Shown in pieces: positions 21,279-29,582 of a stretch of 64,000 nt of DNA. The DNA is from Microvirga sp. 3-52. GTDB taxonomy: Bacteria > Pseudomonadota > Alphaproteobacteria > Rhizobiales > Beijerinckiaceae. Position 1 is the stretch's first letter, and each line of letters begins with the position of its first letter. Both the position numbers and the translations under genes were made by a program. The notes below the pieces were generated by a model. The model worked only from the letters and a program-made list of their open reading frames with translations. It was not told the DNA's origin and made no database searches. The stretch covers positions 41,155 through 105,154 of the forward strand of contig NZ_JAHAMK010000015.1 of the NCBI RefSeq assembly GCF_018383585.1. The letters are read 5' to 3'.

Positions 21279-21310
21279 GCATCGGGTCCAAAGCTTACAT
21301 GATGCGCTAG
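21276..21310. repeat. Degenerate short palindromic repeat between convergent genes
   Basis: TGAGCATCGGGTCC ... GATGCGCTAG matches the outer arms of the GAGCATCG/CGATGCTC family at 4606 and 60748. Its left arm includes the coaA stop (TGA) and its right edge CTAG includes the stop (TAG, minus strand) of the DUF2279 gene. Confidence 0.5.
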
Positions 21311-22371
21311 TCCTGGAGGGTCGTGCCCACGCGGCGCACCGTCGAGAAGCGGCTCTTGGCGTAAACGGACGTGTAGGGCACCTGGACATATTCGAGCGTC
21401 TTGCGGGCTGCCCAGCCGGGAAGCGTGTCCCTGTACCGGGCGAAATTCGGATTGGGGCCCGTTCCGAAGAGCACCTCGTTGAGATTCAGCCCGATCCCGA
21501 CATAGAAGGATCGCTCGATCGGATAGCCGAGCGCCCGCTCCTTCTCCTCGAAACCGCGCGCATCGAAACCGGCGTGCAATTCGGCATAGCGCAGCGGCGT
21601 GTTCTTGAGTGTTTCGAATCCGCTGCCCTTCAGAGCCATGATGTAGCGCTGGCGCTCGTATGGCGGGAGGATGCCGTTCTCTCCTGTGATGCCGGGACGT
21701 TCATAGCTTGCGGGCGTGTACATAAAGCGCCAGTCCAGCTTCTCCCGCAGCCCGGGAATGGTATTCCGGAACACGGAGAAGAGCGCACCGACGCCGTTGG
21801 CCACGATGTCCTCGCGCGAGAAGCGGTGCCGGCCGGTGAAGCCGTCCATCGTTTCGGCAAGGCCCATGATGCTGAATGCGACGAGTGCGGCTGTGATCGG
21901 GGCGCCCATGGGATTCGACGCATTGGCGCGAATCCTGTCTGTCAGGAGGTCGGCGATGACATAAGTCGAGAAGGAGTGGCCGATCTTGTCCATTCCGCCG
22001 TGGCGCGTGTTCTTGGAAAACCATCCCTCTTCGATGGTCTGAAACCCGGAAGTGTTGCCCCAGTCCCAGTCCTTGAATCCGACGACGGCAAATCCTGCTC
22101 CAACGAGGGCCAGCTCCCACCGGATCGCATGCAGATGATCGCCCAGCTGGCTGAATGAGTAGAATGTCGGAGGGACCGGAGCTGCTCCGAGACTCGCTTG
22201 CGTGGTCGGCATAGCCGTGCCGGCCGCGACCGCCGGCGTTCTCGCAGATTGCCCCTTTGCTCGGGCCATGGGGCGGAGTTCCGATGGTCCGCTCGGTTGC
22301 GCCAGGGATGTCTCAGGGCGCAGAACCGCGCCCAGGATGGCAAGGCAAGCGACGAAGGCGACCACCCGCAT
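21307..22371 (-). CDS. DUF2279 (YfiM-like) putative membrane/secreted protein
   Basis: 354 residues with an N-terminal signal-like segment (VVAFVACLAILGAVLRPETSLAQ). The DUF2279 core lies about 115-205: WFSKNTRHGGMDKIGHSFSTYVIADLLTD, then a membrane-like segment and RFSREDIVANGVGALFSVFRNTIPGLREKLDWR. Function is not known; the family is associated with periplasmic or outer-membrane location. Its stop codon lies in a degenerate repeat shared with the coaA end. Confidence 0.8.
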   Translation of the reverse strand: MRVVAFVACLAILGAVLRPETSLAQPSGPSELRPMARAKGQSARTPAVAAGTAMPTTQASLGAAPVPPTFYSFSQLGDHLHAIRWELALVGAGFAVVGFKDWDWGNTSGFQTIEEGWFSKNTRHGGMDKIGHSFSTYVIADLLTDRIRANASNPMGAPITAALVAFSIMGLAETMDGFTGRHRFSREDIVANGVGALFSVFRNTIPGLREKLDWRFMYTPASYERPGITGENGILPPYERQRYIMALKGSGFETLKNTPLRYAELHAGFDARGFEEKERALGYPIERSFYVGIGLNLNEVLFGTGPNPNFARYRDTLPGWAARKTLEYVQVPYTSVYAKSRFSTVRRVGTTLQD

Positions 22372-22672
22372 TGGCCGATCCTCTTCCAGAGCCCCCTGGT
22401 ATCACCTTTCTATGGCAGGTGGCGGAACACAACCCCCTTGGCGGAAGCGATCTGCCGCAGCGGACGGAACGCGCCGGTGAACGTCAACAGAGTCTTAAGG
22501 CGCAAAGGCCGTCACGGTGGGACCGAAAGTCCGCGCTCAATGATGCGCCAGTCGAGAGAAGGTGCATCGGCACTGATTTCCAAAAGTGAATCCGCTGATA
22601 GGTCCGGCGTTTTAGGTGTCCCCAACCATTTCATAACCTTGGGCGTTGTGCCTTCAGAGGAATGGAGGACAC
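22372..22672. other. Gene-free interval of about 300 bases
   Basis: Divergent upstream region for the DUF2279 and DUF202 genes. I find no RNA gene, no named repeat and no convincing protein frame; it should hold two promoters, which I cannot place confidently. Confidence 0.5.
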
Positions 22673-23194
22673 ATGGCCACGCAGCCGGTCGAGGAAAAGC
22701 TCAAGCGCAGCGCCGAGCACGCCAAGGAAGCGGCAACCCAGAGCCAGGAAGCCGCCGAGCAGACGCAGGAGGCCGCCGAACACACCCAGGCTGCAGCCAA
22801 GACCACGGCCACGGCCAGCGTGCAGATGAAGGACAGCGCCGACCGGCGCACGGAGCTGGCCGCCAACCGCACGGTCTTTGCCGCCGAGCGCACCTATGCG
22901 GCCTGGGTCCGGACAGGGCTCGCTTCGCTCGCCTCCGGCATCGGCGCGAAGAAGCTCTTGGAGGGCGTGGTGCCGGATTGGATGATCCTCTCCACCGGCT
23001 CGGTCCTGATCCTCTTCAGCGCCTTCTGCTTCGCCTCCGCCGTCTGGCGTCAGATCTTCACGGGCTCGCAGCCCCCTCATCCGGACGTGCAGAGGATTCC
23101 GCCATTCCTGCTCGTTCTGTTCAACGGCTTTCTCGCGCTCGTCTCGCTCGCGGCCCTGTTCGGGCTGTGGTTCGGGCAGACGGGCGGGGATTGA
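22673..23194 (+). CDS. DUF202 (YidH-like) membrane protein
   Basis: 173 residues from ATG 22673, preceded by GGAGGA. The first 60 residues are a Gln/Glu/Ala-rich coiled-coil-like repeat (AEQTQEAAEHTQAAAKTT). Next comes the DUF202 signature AERTYAAWVRTGLASLASGIG (about 70-90) and two further hydrophobic spans, about 102-125 and 142-165. Function is unknown. The long helical N-terminus is unusual compared with minimal DUF202 proteins of about 100-120 residues. Confidence 0.82.
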   Translation: MATQPVEEKLKRSAEHAKEAATQSQEAAEQTQEAAEHTQAAAKTTATASVQMKDSADRRTELAANRTVFAAERTYAAWVRTGLASLASGIGAKKLLEGVVPDWMILSTGSVLILFSAFCFASAVWRQIFTGSQPPHPDVQRIPPFLLVLFNGFLALVSLAALFGLWFGQTGGD

Positions 23195-23203
23195 GCGCCC
23201 GGT

Positions 23204-23293
23204 CCTCATCACCGGCCTCGTGCCGGTGATCTCGATCGATTGAAGCGCCGTGCTTTTCCGATCAGGATGGCCGGCACAGGGCCGGCCATGACG
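23204..23293. repeat. Two-hairpin intergenic repeat, full copy
   Basis: CATCACCGGC...GCCGGTGATC then GATGGCCGGCACAGGGCCGGCCATGACG, between the convergent DUF202 and adenosine kinase-like genes. Confidence 0.85.
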
Positions 23294-23306
23294 GCGAGGG
23301 CGATCC

Positions 23307-24308
23307 TTACGAGAGCAGCCCTTCCTGCTGCGCCATCTCGCGCAGGTTCATCTGCGGGCGGGCGCCCAGGTGGCTGATGATCTCGGCAGCGGCCAGACCT
23401 CCGAGGCGGGCGCAGTCGGTGAGGTCGAGGTTCTTGACGAGGCCCGCGAGGAAGCCGGAGGCGAAGAGATCGCCGGCGCCGGTGGTGTCGACCACGCGCT
23501 CCACGGGGAAGGCCGGCACGGCCCTGGTTTCGCCGCGGCTGACGATCAGCGCCCCGTCCGCCGAGCGGGTGATCGCGCCGAGCACGTTCTCCTCGCGGAA
23601 GGCAGCCAATGCGGTGTCGGCATCGGAGGTGCCGTAGAGGCTCTGCAATTCGTGGATATTGGCGAAGAGGATGTCGAGGCTGCCGTCGCGCATGAGGCCG
23701 AGGAATTCGTCGCGGTAGCGGTCGACGCAGAAGGCGTCCGAGAGGGTCAGCGCCACCTTGTTGCCGGCCTCGTGGGCGATCCTCACGGCCTTGCGGAAGG
23801 CCTCCTTGGCAGCCGGCGGGTCCCAGAGATAGCCTTCGAGGTAGACGATCGAGGAGGCGCGCACGGTATCCGGGTTCACGTCGTCGGGGGTCAGGTTCTG
23901 GCAGGCGCCGAGATAGGTGTTCATGGTGCGCTCGCCGTCCGGCGTCACCAGAATGAAGCTGCGCGCCGTGGCCGGACCGTCCTGGGCCAGGGCGACGTCG
24001 TAATGCACGTCGATGGCCTTGAGGTCGTGGGCGAAGAGCTTGCCCGTCTCGTCGTTCTTGACCTTGCCGATGAAGCCCGCCTTGACCCCGAAGGAGGCCA
24101 CGCCCGCGGCCGTGTTGGCACCCGAGCCGCCCGACACGATGATCGCCGGACCCATGTCGCCGTAAAGCTCCTCCGCGCGGGCCTCGTCGATGAGCTGCAT
24201 GGCGCCCTTATGGACCTTCTTCTGGATGAGGAAGGCCTCGTCCGTGTGGGCGAGCACGTCAACGATGGCGTTGCCGAGGGTGAGGACGTCGATACGGGTT
24301 TGGGACAT
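23307..24308 (-). CDS. PfkB-family carbohydrate kinase, probable adenosine kinase
   Basis: 333 residues from ATG 24308 (MSQTRIDVLTLGNAIVD). Hallmarks are the N-terminal GNAIVD, the GGSGANTAAGVASFG substrate-binding motif (about 60-74) and the PfkB signature VDTTGAGDLFASGFL (about 276-290) with the catalytic Asp of TGAGD. The family resembles Rhizobium adenosine kinase, which phosphorylates adenosine to AMP; a nearby sugar specificity cannot be excluded from sequence alone. It is read toward the repeat at 23204. Confidence 0.88.
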   Translation of the reverse strand: MSQTRIDVLTLGNAIVDVLAHTDEAFLIQKKVHKGAMQLIDEARAEELYGDMGPAIIVSGGSGANTAAGVASFGVKAGFIGKVKNDETGKLFAHDLKAIDVHYDVALAQDGPATARSFILVTPDGERTMNTYLGACQNLTPDDVNPDTVRASSIVYLEGYLWDPPAAKEAFRKAVRIAHEAGNKVALTLSDAFCVDRYRDEFLGLMRDGSLDILFANIHELQSLYGTSDADTALAAFREENVLGAITRSADGALIVSRGETRAVPAFPVERVVDTTGAGDLFASGFLAGLVKNLDLTDCARLGGLAAAEIISHLGARPQMNLREMAQQEGLLS

Positions 24309-24370
24309 GAGCCACCGGAATTGGGGAAAGACGGGGCGCTTTCGCATCCACGGTGAGGGAGGTCAAGCTC

Positions 24371-24790
24371 CTACCGGGGTGAGACGGGTGCCTGGGCGTC
24401 GCCTGGAATGGCACAAGCCGCCTTGCGCTCGCGCTCCTGAGCCTGATCGAGGACGGCGATCATCTGATCGAGTTCCTCGGGCGTGAGCCCGCGGATCTCC
24501 CGGGCCAGGCGGTTGGCAAGAAGGGTCGCCGCGGGATCGGTGTTGGCCGTGTCGATCTTCACCTTCGGATCGGACAGGTCCGCAAGGCGGGCGAGCTCGT
24601 CGGCCTCGTCCCAGATGATGTGAAAATATTGCAGGACCCCCTGAATCAGGGCCCAGGTGGGTTTGCCGCGCTCGCCGCGCTCCAGCGCCGAGAGATAGGC
24701 GCTCGACACGCCCAGATGAGCGGCCATGTCCTTCAACATCCGCCCGCGCTCGCGACGCAGCTGCCGCACCCGTTCGCCGAAGGGGGTCAT
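24371..24790 (-). CDS. XRE-family helix-turn-helix regulator
   Basis: 139 residues from ATG 24790. The helix-turn-helix lies at about 5-60 (GERVRQLRRERGRMLKDMAAHLGVSSAYLSALERGERG). A helical tail of unknown role follows (EIRGLTPEELDQMIAVLDQAQ). It starts four bases after the Smr gene stop and is the last gene of the tim44-mltA-smr-xre operon. In other Rhizobiales a similar XRE gene occupies this position. A longer start would overlap the Smr gene. Confidence 0.85.
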   Translation of the reverse strand: MTPFGERVRQLRRERGRMLKDMAAHLGVSSAYLSALERGERGKPTWALIQGVLQYFHIIWDEADELARLADLSDPKVKIDTANTDPAATLLANRLAREIRGLTPEELDQMIAVLDQAQERERKAACAIPGDAQAPVSPR

Positions 24791-24794
24791 GTCC

Positions 24795-25361
24795 TCATCC
24801 CGCGCCCCGCCCCCGGCGGAGCCTGACATAGAGTGCACCGGATCCGCCATGCTGGGCAGAGGCTTCCTCGAAGCCGATCACCAGGGGGCGAAGATCGGGC
24901 AGGCGAAGCCAATGGGGCACCATGCGCCGGAGCACCCCTCGTTCCTCGAACATGCCGCTGCCGACGGCCGCGCCGCCCTTGCCGGTGATGATCAGAACGA
25001 GCCCATGTCCGGAGCTTTGCGCCCGATGCAGGAAATGCAGGAGGGCGAAATGGGCCTCCTCCTGGCGCATCCCGTGCAGGTCGATGACGCTGTCCACGTC
25101 CCTGCGGCCGCGCCGGAGGGCCTGGAGCGTCCTGCGCTCCACGGGCGCGAGCGGGGGCAGGGCCGGTTTCGCCGGGGGTGGGAGCGGGGGCAGGACGAGG
25201 GTCGGCGCGGCGGGCGGGGCAGGGGCCGTGGCGGGCTTGTCCCCCTGTTCCGGCTCGGGCGGCAGGCGCTTGCCCTTCATGGGCTTCACGTGCCTGGCCA
25301 CATGGGACCAGAGCCGCTTCTCCTCGGAGCTGAGCTGGCGGGTTCGGCTTCTCTTGGTCAT
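24795..25361 (-). CDS. Smr (small MutS-related) domain protein
   Basis: 188 residues from ATG 25361. The N-terminal 100 residues are a basic and Pro/Ala-rich region. The Smr domain occupies about 103-188 with DLHGMRQEEAHFALLHFL and LIITGKGG. Smr domains are nicking endonucleases or RNA-cleaving modules; in MutS2 they act in recombination or ribosome rescue, and this stand-alone protein has no proven role. The open frame extends far upstream, but the ATG overlapping the mltA stop (ATGA) is clearly the start. Confidence 0.87.
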   Translation of the reverse strand: MTKRSRTRQLSSEEKRLWSHVARHVKPMKGKRLPPEPEQGDKPATAPAPPAAPTLVLPPLPPPAKPALPPLAPVERRTLQALRRGRRDVDSVIDLHGMRQEEAHFALLHFLHRAQSSGHGLVLIITGKGGAAVGSGMFEERGVLRRMVPHWLRLPDLRPLVIGFEEASAQHGGSGALYVRLRRGRGAG

Positions 25362-26527
25362 GAACGGGGTTTGGGCTGCAGAACCACGAAGCGCACGGCA
25401 TGGCGCAGGAGGCCGGCCCGGCGCCCCGCCTCCTCGCCGCTGCCGAAGAAGAAATCGCCCCGCGCCGGGCCGACGATGGCCGAGCCCGTATCCTGCGCGA
25501 TCATCAGCCGCCGCAGGGGCTCGGTCCGGGCGAGCGTGAGCGGCAATTGCCCGTCGAGCCAGACGGGCAGCCCATAGGCCCAGAGGGAACGGTCGACCGC
25601 AAGGCTCCGGCCGGGCACGAGCGGCGTGCCCGCGCCGCCGATGGGCCCGTCCTCGGGGGCGAGCTCGCTCGCCTCGCGGAAGAAGATGTAGGATTGGTTC
25701 TGGTGCATGAGGGCCTTGGCGGGCTCGGGATGGCTTTTCAGCCAGCCTATGAGCTTTTCGAGCGTCATGGTCTCCAGATCCATCTCGCCCCGCTGCACCA
25801 GGAGGCGGCCGATGGAGGTGTAGGGCCGCCCGTTGCGGCCGGCATAGGCCACGCGCATCACCGAGCCGTCGTCGAGGCGGATGCGGGCCGAGCCCTGGAC
25901 ATGGATGATGAAGGCCTCGCCCGGCTCGCGCAGGTAAACGATCGGCTTGGCAAGAGAGCCCAAGGCTCCCTCTTCGATGGCGGCGCGGTCGGGATAGGGT
26001 TCGTAGCCTTGCCCGGTGCGCCGGGCGGCCTGGAGGCCCTTGTCGAGGCCGGGTAGGGTGTCGCCCTGTGGAACCGTGACGAGGTCCTCGGGCTGGTCGA
26101 GCAGGGGGACGCGATAGGTGGCGTCGGGCGTGCGCGAACCCTGGAATTCGGGCTCGTAATAGCCGGTGAGAAAGCCGTTGCCGGAATGGGGCATGACGGC
26201 GACAGGTTGAAAATGCGTCTCGAAGAAGCGCCGGGCCTCGAGCTTGTTCGGACCAGGCGTCTTCAAGGCCTCGCGGCAGATGGCCAGGAGGTCTCCCTGA
26301 AGCGCCTGAGCCGGCCGCAGCGCCGCGGCACCGGCATCGAGCGCCCGGCAGGAGCGCAGAAAGGCCTGGAAGGCAGCGGCGTGATCGTCCGTCTCCCACC
26401 CGGCAAGGCTCTGGAAGGGCAGGGGTTCGAGGCGCGCCAGATCCTTCAGGGCCGATGCCGCTCCGGGGGACACGCTCAGCGCCCAGACGAGAGAGCAAGC
26501 GAGAAGGACCCGCCCGGCATGCCTCAT
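25358..26527 (-). CDS. mltA: Membrane-bound lytic murein transglycosylase A
   Basis: MltA cleaves peptidoglycan glycan strands, leaving 1,6-anhydromuramic acid. 389 residues from ATG 26527 with a signal peptide (GRVLLACSLVWALSVSPGAASA). The MltA domain shows GFLTGYYEPEFQGSR near 119-133, and the 3D domain has IGRLLVQRGEM and the AQDTGSAIVGPARGDFFFGSGEEAG motif with catalytic Asp. No lipobox is seen, so it may be periplasmic rather than lipid-anchored. It overlaps both neighbours by four bases. Confidence 0.93.
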   Translation of the reverse strand: MRHAGRVLLACSLVWALSVSPGAASALKDLARLEPLPFQSLAGWETDDHAAAFQAFLRSCRALDAGAAALRPAQALQGDLLAICREALKTPGPNKLEARRFFETHFQPVAVMPHSGNGFLTGYYEPEFQGSRTPDATYRVPLLDQPEDLVTVPQGDTLPGLDKGLQAARRTGQGYEPYPDRAAIEEGALGSLAKPIVYLREPGEAFIIHVQGSARIRLDDGSVMRVAYAGRNGRPYTSIGRLLVQRGEMDLETMTLEKLIGWLKSHPEPAKALMHQNQSYIFFREASELAPEDGPIGGAGTPLVPGRSLAVDRSLWAYGLPVWLDGQLPLTLARTEPLRRLMIAQDTGSAIVGPARGDFFFGSGEEAGRRAGLLRHAVRFVVLQPKPRS

Positions 26528-27246
26528 TGCCCCGCTTCGGTGGCCACGAGCTGCCAGTTGGGATCGCGGCTGCCGAGCGCGCGGGCGAACGTCCATACAT
26601 CGGTGACGTCGGCCACGGTCTCAGGGCTGCCGTCGACCACGGTGCCGGAGGCATCGCGGGTCGCCGTGATGAGCTTGGAGAGGAAGCGCACCACGATCTG
26701 GGCCGTCTTGCCCTGGAGCTCGGCCCCGGCCATCTCGGCCTTGTCGATGGACACGAAGGTGGTTTCCACCGTCTCGCCCCGGCGCTCCCGCTCGGAGATC
26801 GCTCGCTCGAAGCCTTCGTAGACCTCCCTCGCGAGAAGATCCTTGAGGATCTTGCGGTCACCCTGCGCGAAGGCGGTGACGATCATTTCATAGGCGGATT
26901 TGGCGCCTTCCAGGAACTCGGCCGGGTTGAAGTTCGGCTCGGCACGGGCAATGCCGTCGAGGGCCTGGGCCATGGGCGTCCCGGGCTCGGCGATGCCTTT
27001 CCAGCGCTCGGCCGAGGGCACCTCGGCGGCCGGACGGGCGCCGTTGGCGCCGGGCAGGCGCACCACATTGTGATCCGGCTCGGCCGGCGCGTTGCCGGGA
27101 CGAAGAGGCGCATCCCGGCGCGACATCGGGTCGAAAGGCGGCTGCTCGCTGCCGGTCTTCTGCCCCAGAACGGAGCGCAGACGCCAGATCACGAAAACGG
27201 CCAGTACAATAAAAATGAGGGTCGTGATGTCGAAGGAATCCTGCAT
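26524..27246 (-). CDS. Tim44/TimA-family protein
   Basis: 240 residues from ATG 27246. A single N-terminal membrane segment lies at about 7-24 (ITTLIFIVLAVFVIWRL). A linker and a Tim44-like domain (about 80-240) follow, with AEFLEGAKSAYEMIVTAFAQGDRKILKDLL and VEVWT-like VADVTDVWTFARALGSRDPNWQLVAT at the end. In alphaproteobacteria TimA is the bacterial relative of mitochondrial Tim44 and lies beside mltA. Its exact role is unsettled. It is divergent from secB, consistent with a link to protein export. Confidence 0.88.
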   Translation of the reverse strand: MQDSFDITTLIFIVLAVFVIWRLRSVLGQKTGSEQPPFDPMSRRDAPLRPGNAPAEPDHNVVRLPGANGARPAAEVPSAERWKGIAEPGTPMAQALDGIARAEPNFNPAEFLEGAKSAYEMIVTAFAQGDRKILKDLLAREVYEGFERAISERERRGETVETTFVSIDKAEMAGAELQGKTAQIVVRFLSKLITATRDASGTVVDGSPETVADVTDVWTFARALGSRDPNWQLVATEAGQ

Positions 27247-27509
27247 CGTCGATCCGTTGTGAGCCTGCCCGCGCCCGGTTGTCGCCGGGCGTTGTGTCGA
27301 GGAGGCGAAGGTGTCATCCTTCGCATATGGGGTCCTGAGGTCGTAACATCCACCTCTGCCCCCGACAAGCGAATGAGTCGGCTCAAATCTTGCTTCGTGT
27401 AGGAGAAGCTGATAGCGCGAAGACCCATGGCCCGAAGCGAGCCGGCGCTTTGCCTGACGACGTGTTTCGTCCGGGCCCGACAAGACACCCCTAAGGGAGC
27501 ATAGAACCC
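27247..27509. promoter_or_regulatory. Divergent tim44/secB promoter region
   Basis: A 263-base gap without a credible frame. AAGGGAG at about 27493-27499 is a plausible secB ribosome site. Promoters for both genes must lie here but I cannot place them firmly. Confidence 0.4.
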
Positions 27510-27989
27510 ATGGCCGAGAATCCGGCAACCAACGGAGCGCCCGCGCTCAACGCCCTCGCGCAGTACTGCAAGGACTTCTCCTTCGAGAACCCCAACGCCC
27601 CCCGCTCCCTGCAGCAGCAATCGGAAGGCCCGCAGATCAACCTGCAGGTCAATGTGAACGCCAAGCAGCTGGCCGAGGCCGATTTCGAGGTCGACCTCAC
27701 CCTCGAGGGGGATGCCAAGATCGGCGGCAAGGACGTGCTGTTCGCCTTCGAGCTGACCTATTCGGGCGTGTTCCGGATCCAGAACATCCCGCAGGAGCAG
27801 CTGCACCCGGTGGTGATGATCGAGTGCCCGCGCCTGCTGTTCCCCTTCGCCCGCCAGATGGTGGCCGATGCGGTGCGCAACGGCGGCTTCCCGCCCCTCT
27901 ACATCGACCCGATCGATTTCGTGGCCCTCTACCGCCAGCGCGCGGCCGAGGTGCAGGGTCAGCCGAACGGCGGCCAGACCCTGTCGTAA
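27510..27989 (+). CDS. secB: Protein-export chaperone SecB
   Basis: SecB keeps precursors unfolded and delivers them to SecA. The 159-residue product contains [17 protein letters not shown] (about 13-29), [19 protein letters not shown], and the conserved C-terminal [31 protein letters not shown] (about 105-135). The tail is Gln-rich. Typical alphaproteobacterial length, single gene, strong terminator. Confidence 0.97.
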   Translation: MAENPATNGAPALNALAQYCKDFSFENPNAPRSLQQQSEGPQINLQVNVNAKQLAEADFEVDLTLEGDAKIGGKDVLFAFELTYSGVFRIQNIPQEQLHPVVMIECPRLLFPFARQMVADAVRNGGFPPLYIDPIDFVALYRQRAAEVQGQPNGGQTLS

Positions 27990-28015
27990 GCGACCGGCTA
28001 CATTTCGGATTTCCG

Positions 28016-28050
28016 ATCGGGCGAGGCGGTTTCCGTCTCGCCCGATTTTT
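28016..28050 (+). terminator. Rho-independent terminator of secB
   Basis: ATCGGGCGAG (28016-28025) pairs with CTCGCCCGAT (28037-28046), extended by GCGG/CCGT, and is followed by TTTTT. Confidence 0.88.
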
Positions 28051-28095
28051 ATGTGCGCAGACCTCTTCAGAGACTGGCCGGCCATTCACCCTCCA

Positions 28096-28185
28096 CGTCA
28101 TCACCGGCCCTGTGCCGGTGATCCCAATCGGACGAGCGCAGCGCCTCACAGCATCGGGATGGCCGGGACAAGCCCGGCCATGACG
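28096..28185. repeat. Two-hairpin intergenic repeat, full copy
   Basis: CGTCATCACCGGC...GCCGGTGATC and GATGGCCGGGACAAGCCCGGCCATGACG hairpins after secB. Confidence 0.85.
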
Positions 28186-28208
28186 GGTGAGAGGTTCAAG
28201 GCGGCAGC

Positions 28209-28224
28209 GCTCCTCAGGATGAGG
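28209..28224. repeat. Half copy of the CTCCTCAGGATGAGG repeat
   Basis: GCTCCTCAGGATGAGG, one arm of the element found complete at 51103-51204. Confidence 0.5.
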
Positions 28225-28241
28225 CTGCGGGATGATTGTCC

Positions 28242-28961
28242 TTAAGACGCCTCGGGCGTGGTCTCGCCGAGATATTCGCGCCAGAGGGTGTTGGGTCCCA
28301 GCGACTGGATGAAGGCCTCGTGCGCCGCGCGCTCGGCTTCGGTCAGCCGCGAGATCAGGGTCCGCGGACGGGCATCTTGCGCCGCAATCTGACCCTGCGC
28401 AGCACGGCTCCGTGCGGCGGGCCGCAGCGACAGGTCGAAGCCGACCTGCCGGCCGCCGATCAGTTCGATATAGACCTCGGCCAGGATTTCCGCGTCGAGG
28501 AGCGCCCCGTGCTTGGTGCGCCGGGAATTGTCGATCCCGTAGCGCGTGCAGAGCGCATCGAGGTTGTTCGCCGCACCCGGATGCTTGCGCCGGGCCATGC
28601 TGAGCGTATCGATCGCATCGGAGAGGTTGAACTGCGTGTGCCCGGTGCGGGCGAATTCCGCATTGAGGAAGCCGATGTCGAAGGCGGCGTTATGAATGAC
28701 GAGCCGCGCATCGCGGACGAACTCGGCGAACTCGTCCGCGACGGCTGCGAAGACGGGCTTGTCCTTGAGAAACTCGTCGGAGAGCCCGTGCACCGCGAAG
28801 GCGCCGGGCGAGACCGGACATTCCGGGTTGATGTAGACGTGATAGCTCTTGCCTGTCGGGATGTGGTTGAGAAGCTCGACGCAGCCGATTTCGATCACCC
28901 GGTCGCCCTTGGCATGATCCGTGCCGGTGGTTTCGGTATCCAGAACGATTTCACGCAACAT
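28242..28961 (-). CDS. dnaQ: DNA polymerase III epsilon subunit (proofreading exonuclease)
   Basis: DnaQ is the 3'-5' exonuclease of the replicase. 239 residues from ATG 28961, preceded by AAGAG; an ATG at 28976 immediately after the coaE stop adds five residues and would give direct coupling. The DEDDh exonuclease motifs are clear: LDTETTG with the first Asp/Glu, VIHNAAFDIGFLN, and TKHGALLDAEILAEVY with the His and last Asp. The C-terminal tail after about 185 is divergent, as expected for the alpha-subunit contact. Nearest replication gene to the origin. Confidence 0.96.
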   Translation of the reverse strand: MLREIVLDTETTGTDHAKGDRVIEIGCVELLNHIPTGKSYHVYINPECPVSPGAFAVHGLSDEFLKDKPVFAAVADEFAEFVRDARLVIHNAAFDIGFLNAEFARTGHTQFNLSDAIDTLSMARRKHPGAANNLDALCTRYGIDNSRRTKHGALLDAEILAEVYIELIGGRQVGFDLSLRPAARSRAAQGQIAAQDARPRTLISRLTEAERAAHEAFIQSLGPNTLWREYLGETTPEAS

Positions 28962-28976
28962 CACGAAACTCTTCAT

Positions 28977-29582
28977 TCAAAAATGGCGGCGTCGGCCCGG
29001 GCGGCCGGCGAGACAGGCGAGGATCGATCGCACCTGGGCTTCGGCGGAGGCAAAGCCGCGGCTGGTATCGACCAGGAAATGGGCGCGGGCGCGCTTGTCC
29101 TCGTCCCTCATCTGCCGGGCCAGAATGGCATGGAATTTCGCCTCCGTCATGCCCGGACGGGCGAGCACCCTGGCGCGCTGCACAGCCGCAGGCGCGGTGA
29201 CGACGAGAACCGCATCGCAGCGCGCCTCGCCGCCGGTCTCGAACAGAAGCGGGATGTCCAGCACCGCCACCGGCGAAAGGGCCGCGACGCTCTCGAGAAA
29301 GCTTTCCTCCTCCTCCCGCACGAGCGGATGCACGATCGCCTCCAATTGCTTCATGCGCTCAGGCTTGTCCAGGACGGCAGCGCCTAAGCGGGCCCGGTCG
29401 ACGGCTCTATCGATGACAGTACCTGGAAAAGCCTTTTCGATCAGCGGCGCGGCGCGGCCGCGATAGAGCCTGTGCACGGTGGCGTCGGCATCGTGGACTG
29501 GAACGCCGAGCCGGCGGAAGAGGTCGGCGGTGGCCGATTTTCCCATGCCGATGGAGCCGGTGAGGCCGAGCACGAAGGTCAT
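28977..29582 (-). CDS. coaE: Dephospho-CoA kinase
   Basis: Phosphorylates dephospho-CoA to CoA, the last step of the pathway. 201 residues with P-loop GLTGSIGMGKS (about 6-16), VPVHDADATVHRLY (about 27-40) and LDIPLLFETGGEARCDAVLVV. The start overlaps the aroE stop by four bases and the stop lies directly before dnaQ. Confidence 0.96.
   Translation of the reverse strand: MTFVLGLTGSIGMGKSATADLFRRLGVPVHDADATVHRLYRGRAAPLIEKAFPGTVIDRAVDRARLGAAVLDKPERMKQLEAIVHPLVREEEESFLESVAALSPVAVLDIPLLFETGGEARCDAVLVVTAPAAVQRARVLARPGMTEAKFHAILARQMRDEDKRARAHFLVDTSRGFASAEAQVRSILACLAGRPGRRRHF

Noticed and set aside
22372..22672. Small RNA or riboswitch in the gene-free gap
   Set aside because: No recognisable conserved fold or terminator could be seen, so nothing is claimed.
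25362..26861. Long minus-strand frame joined upstream of the Smr gene
   Set aside because: It is out of frame with mltA, which is certain there; the Smr start overlaps the mltA stop by four bases.
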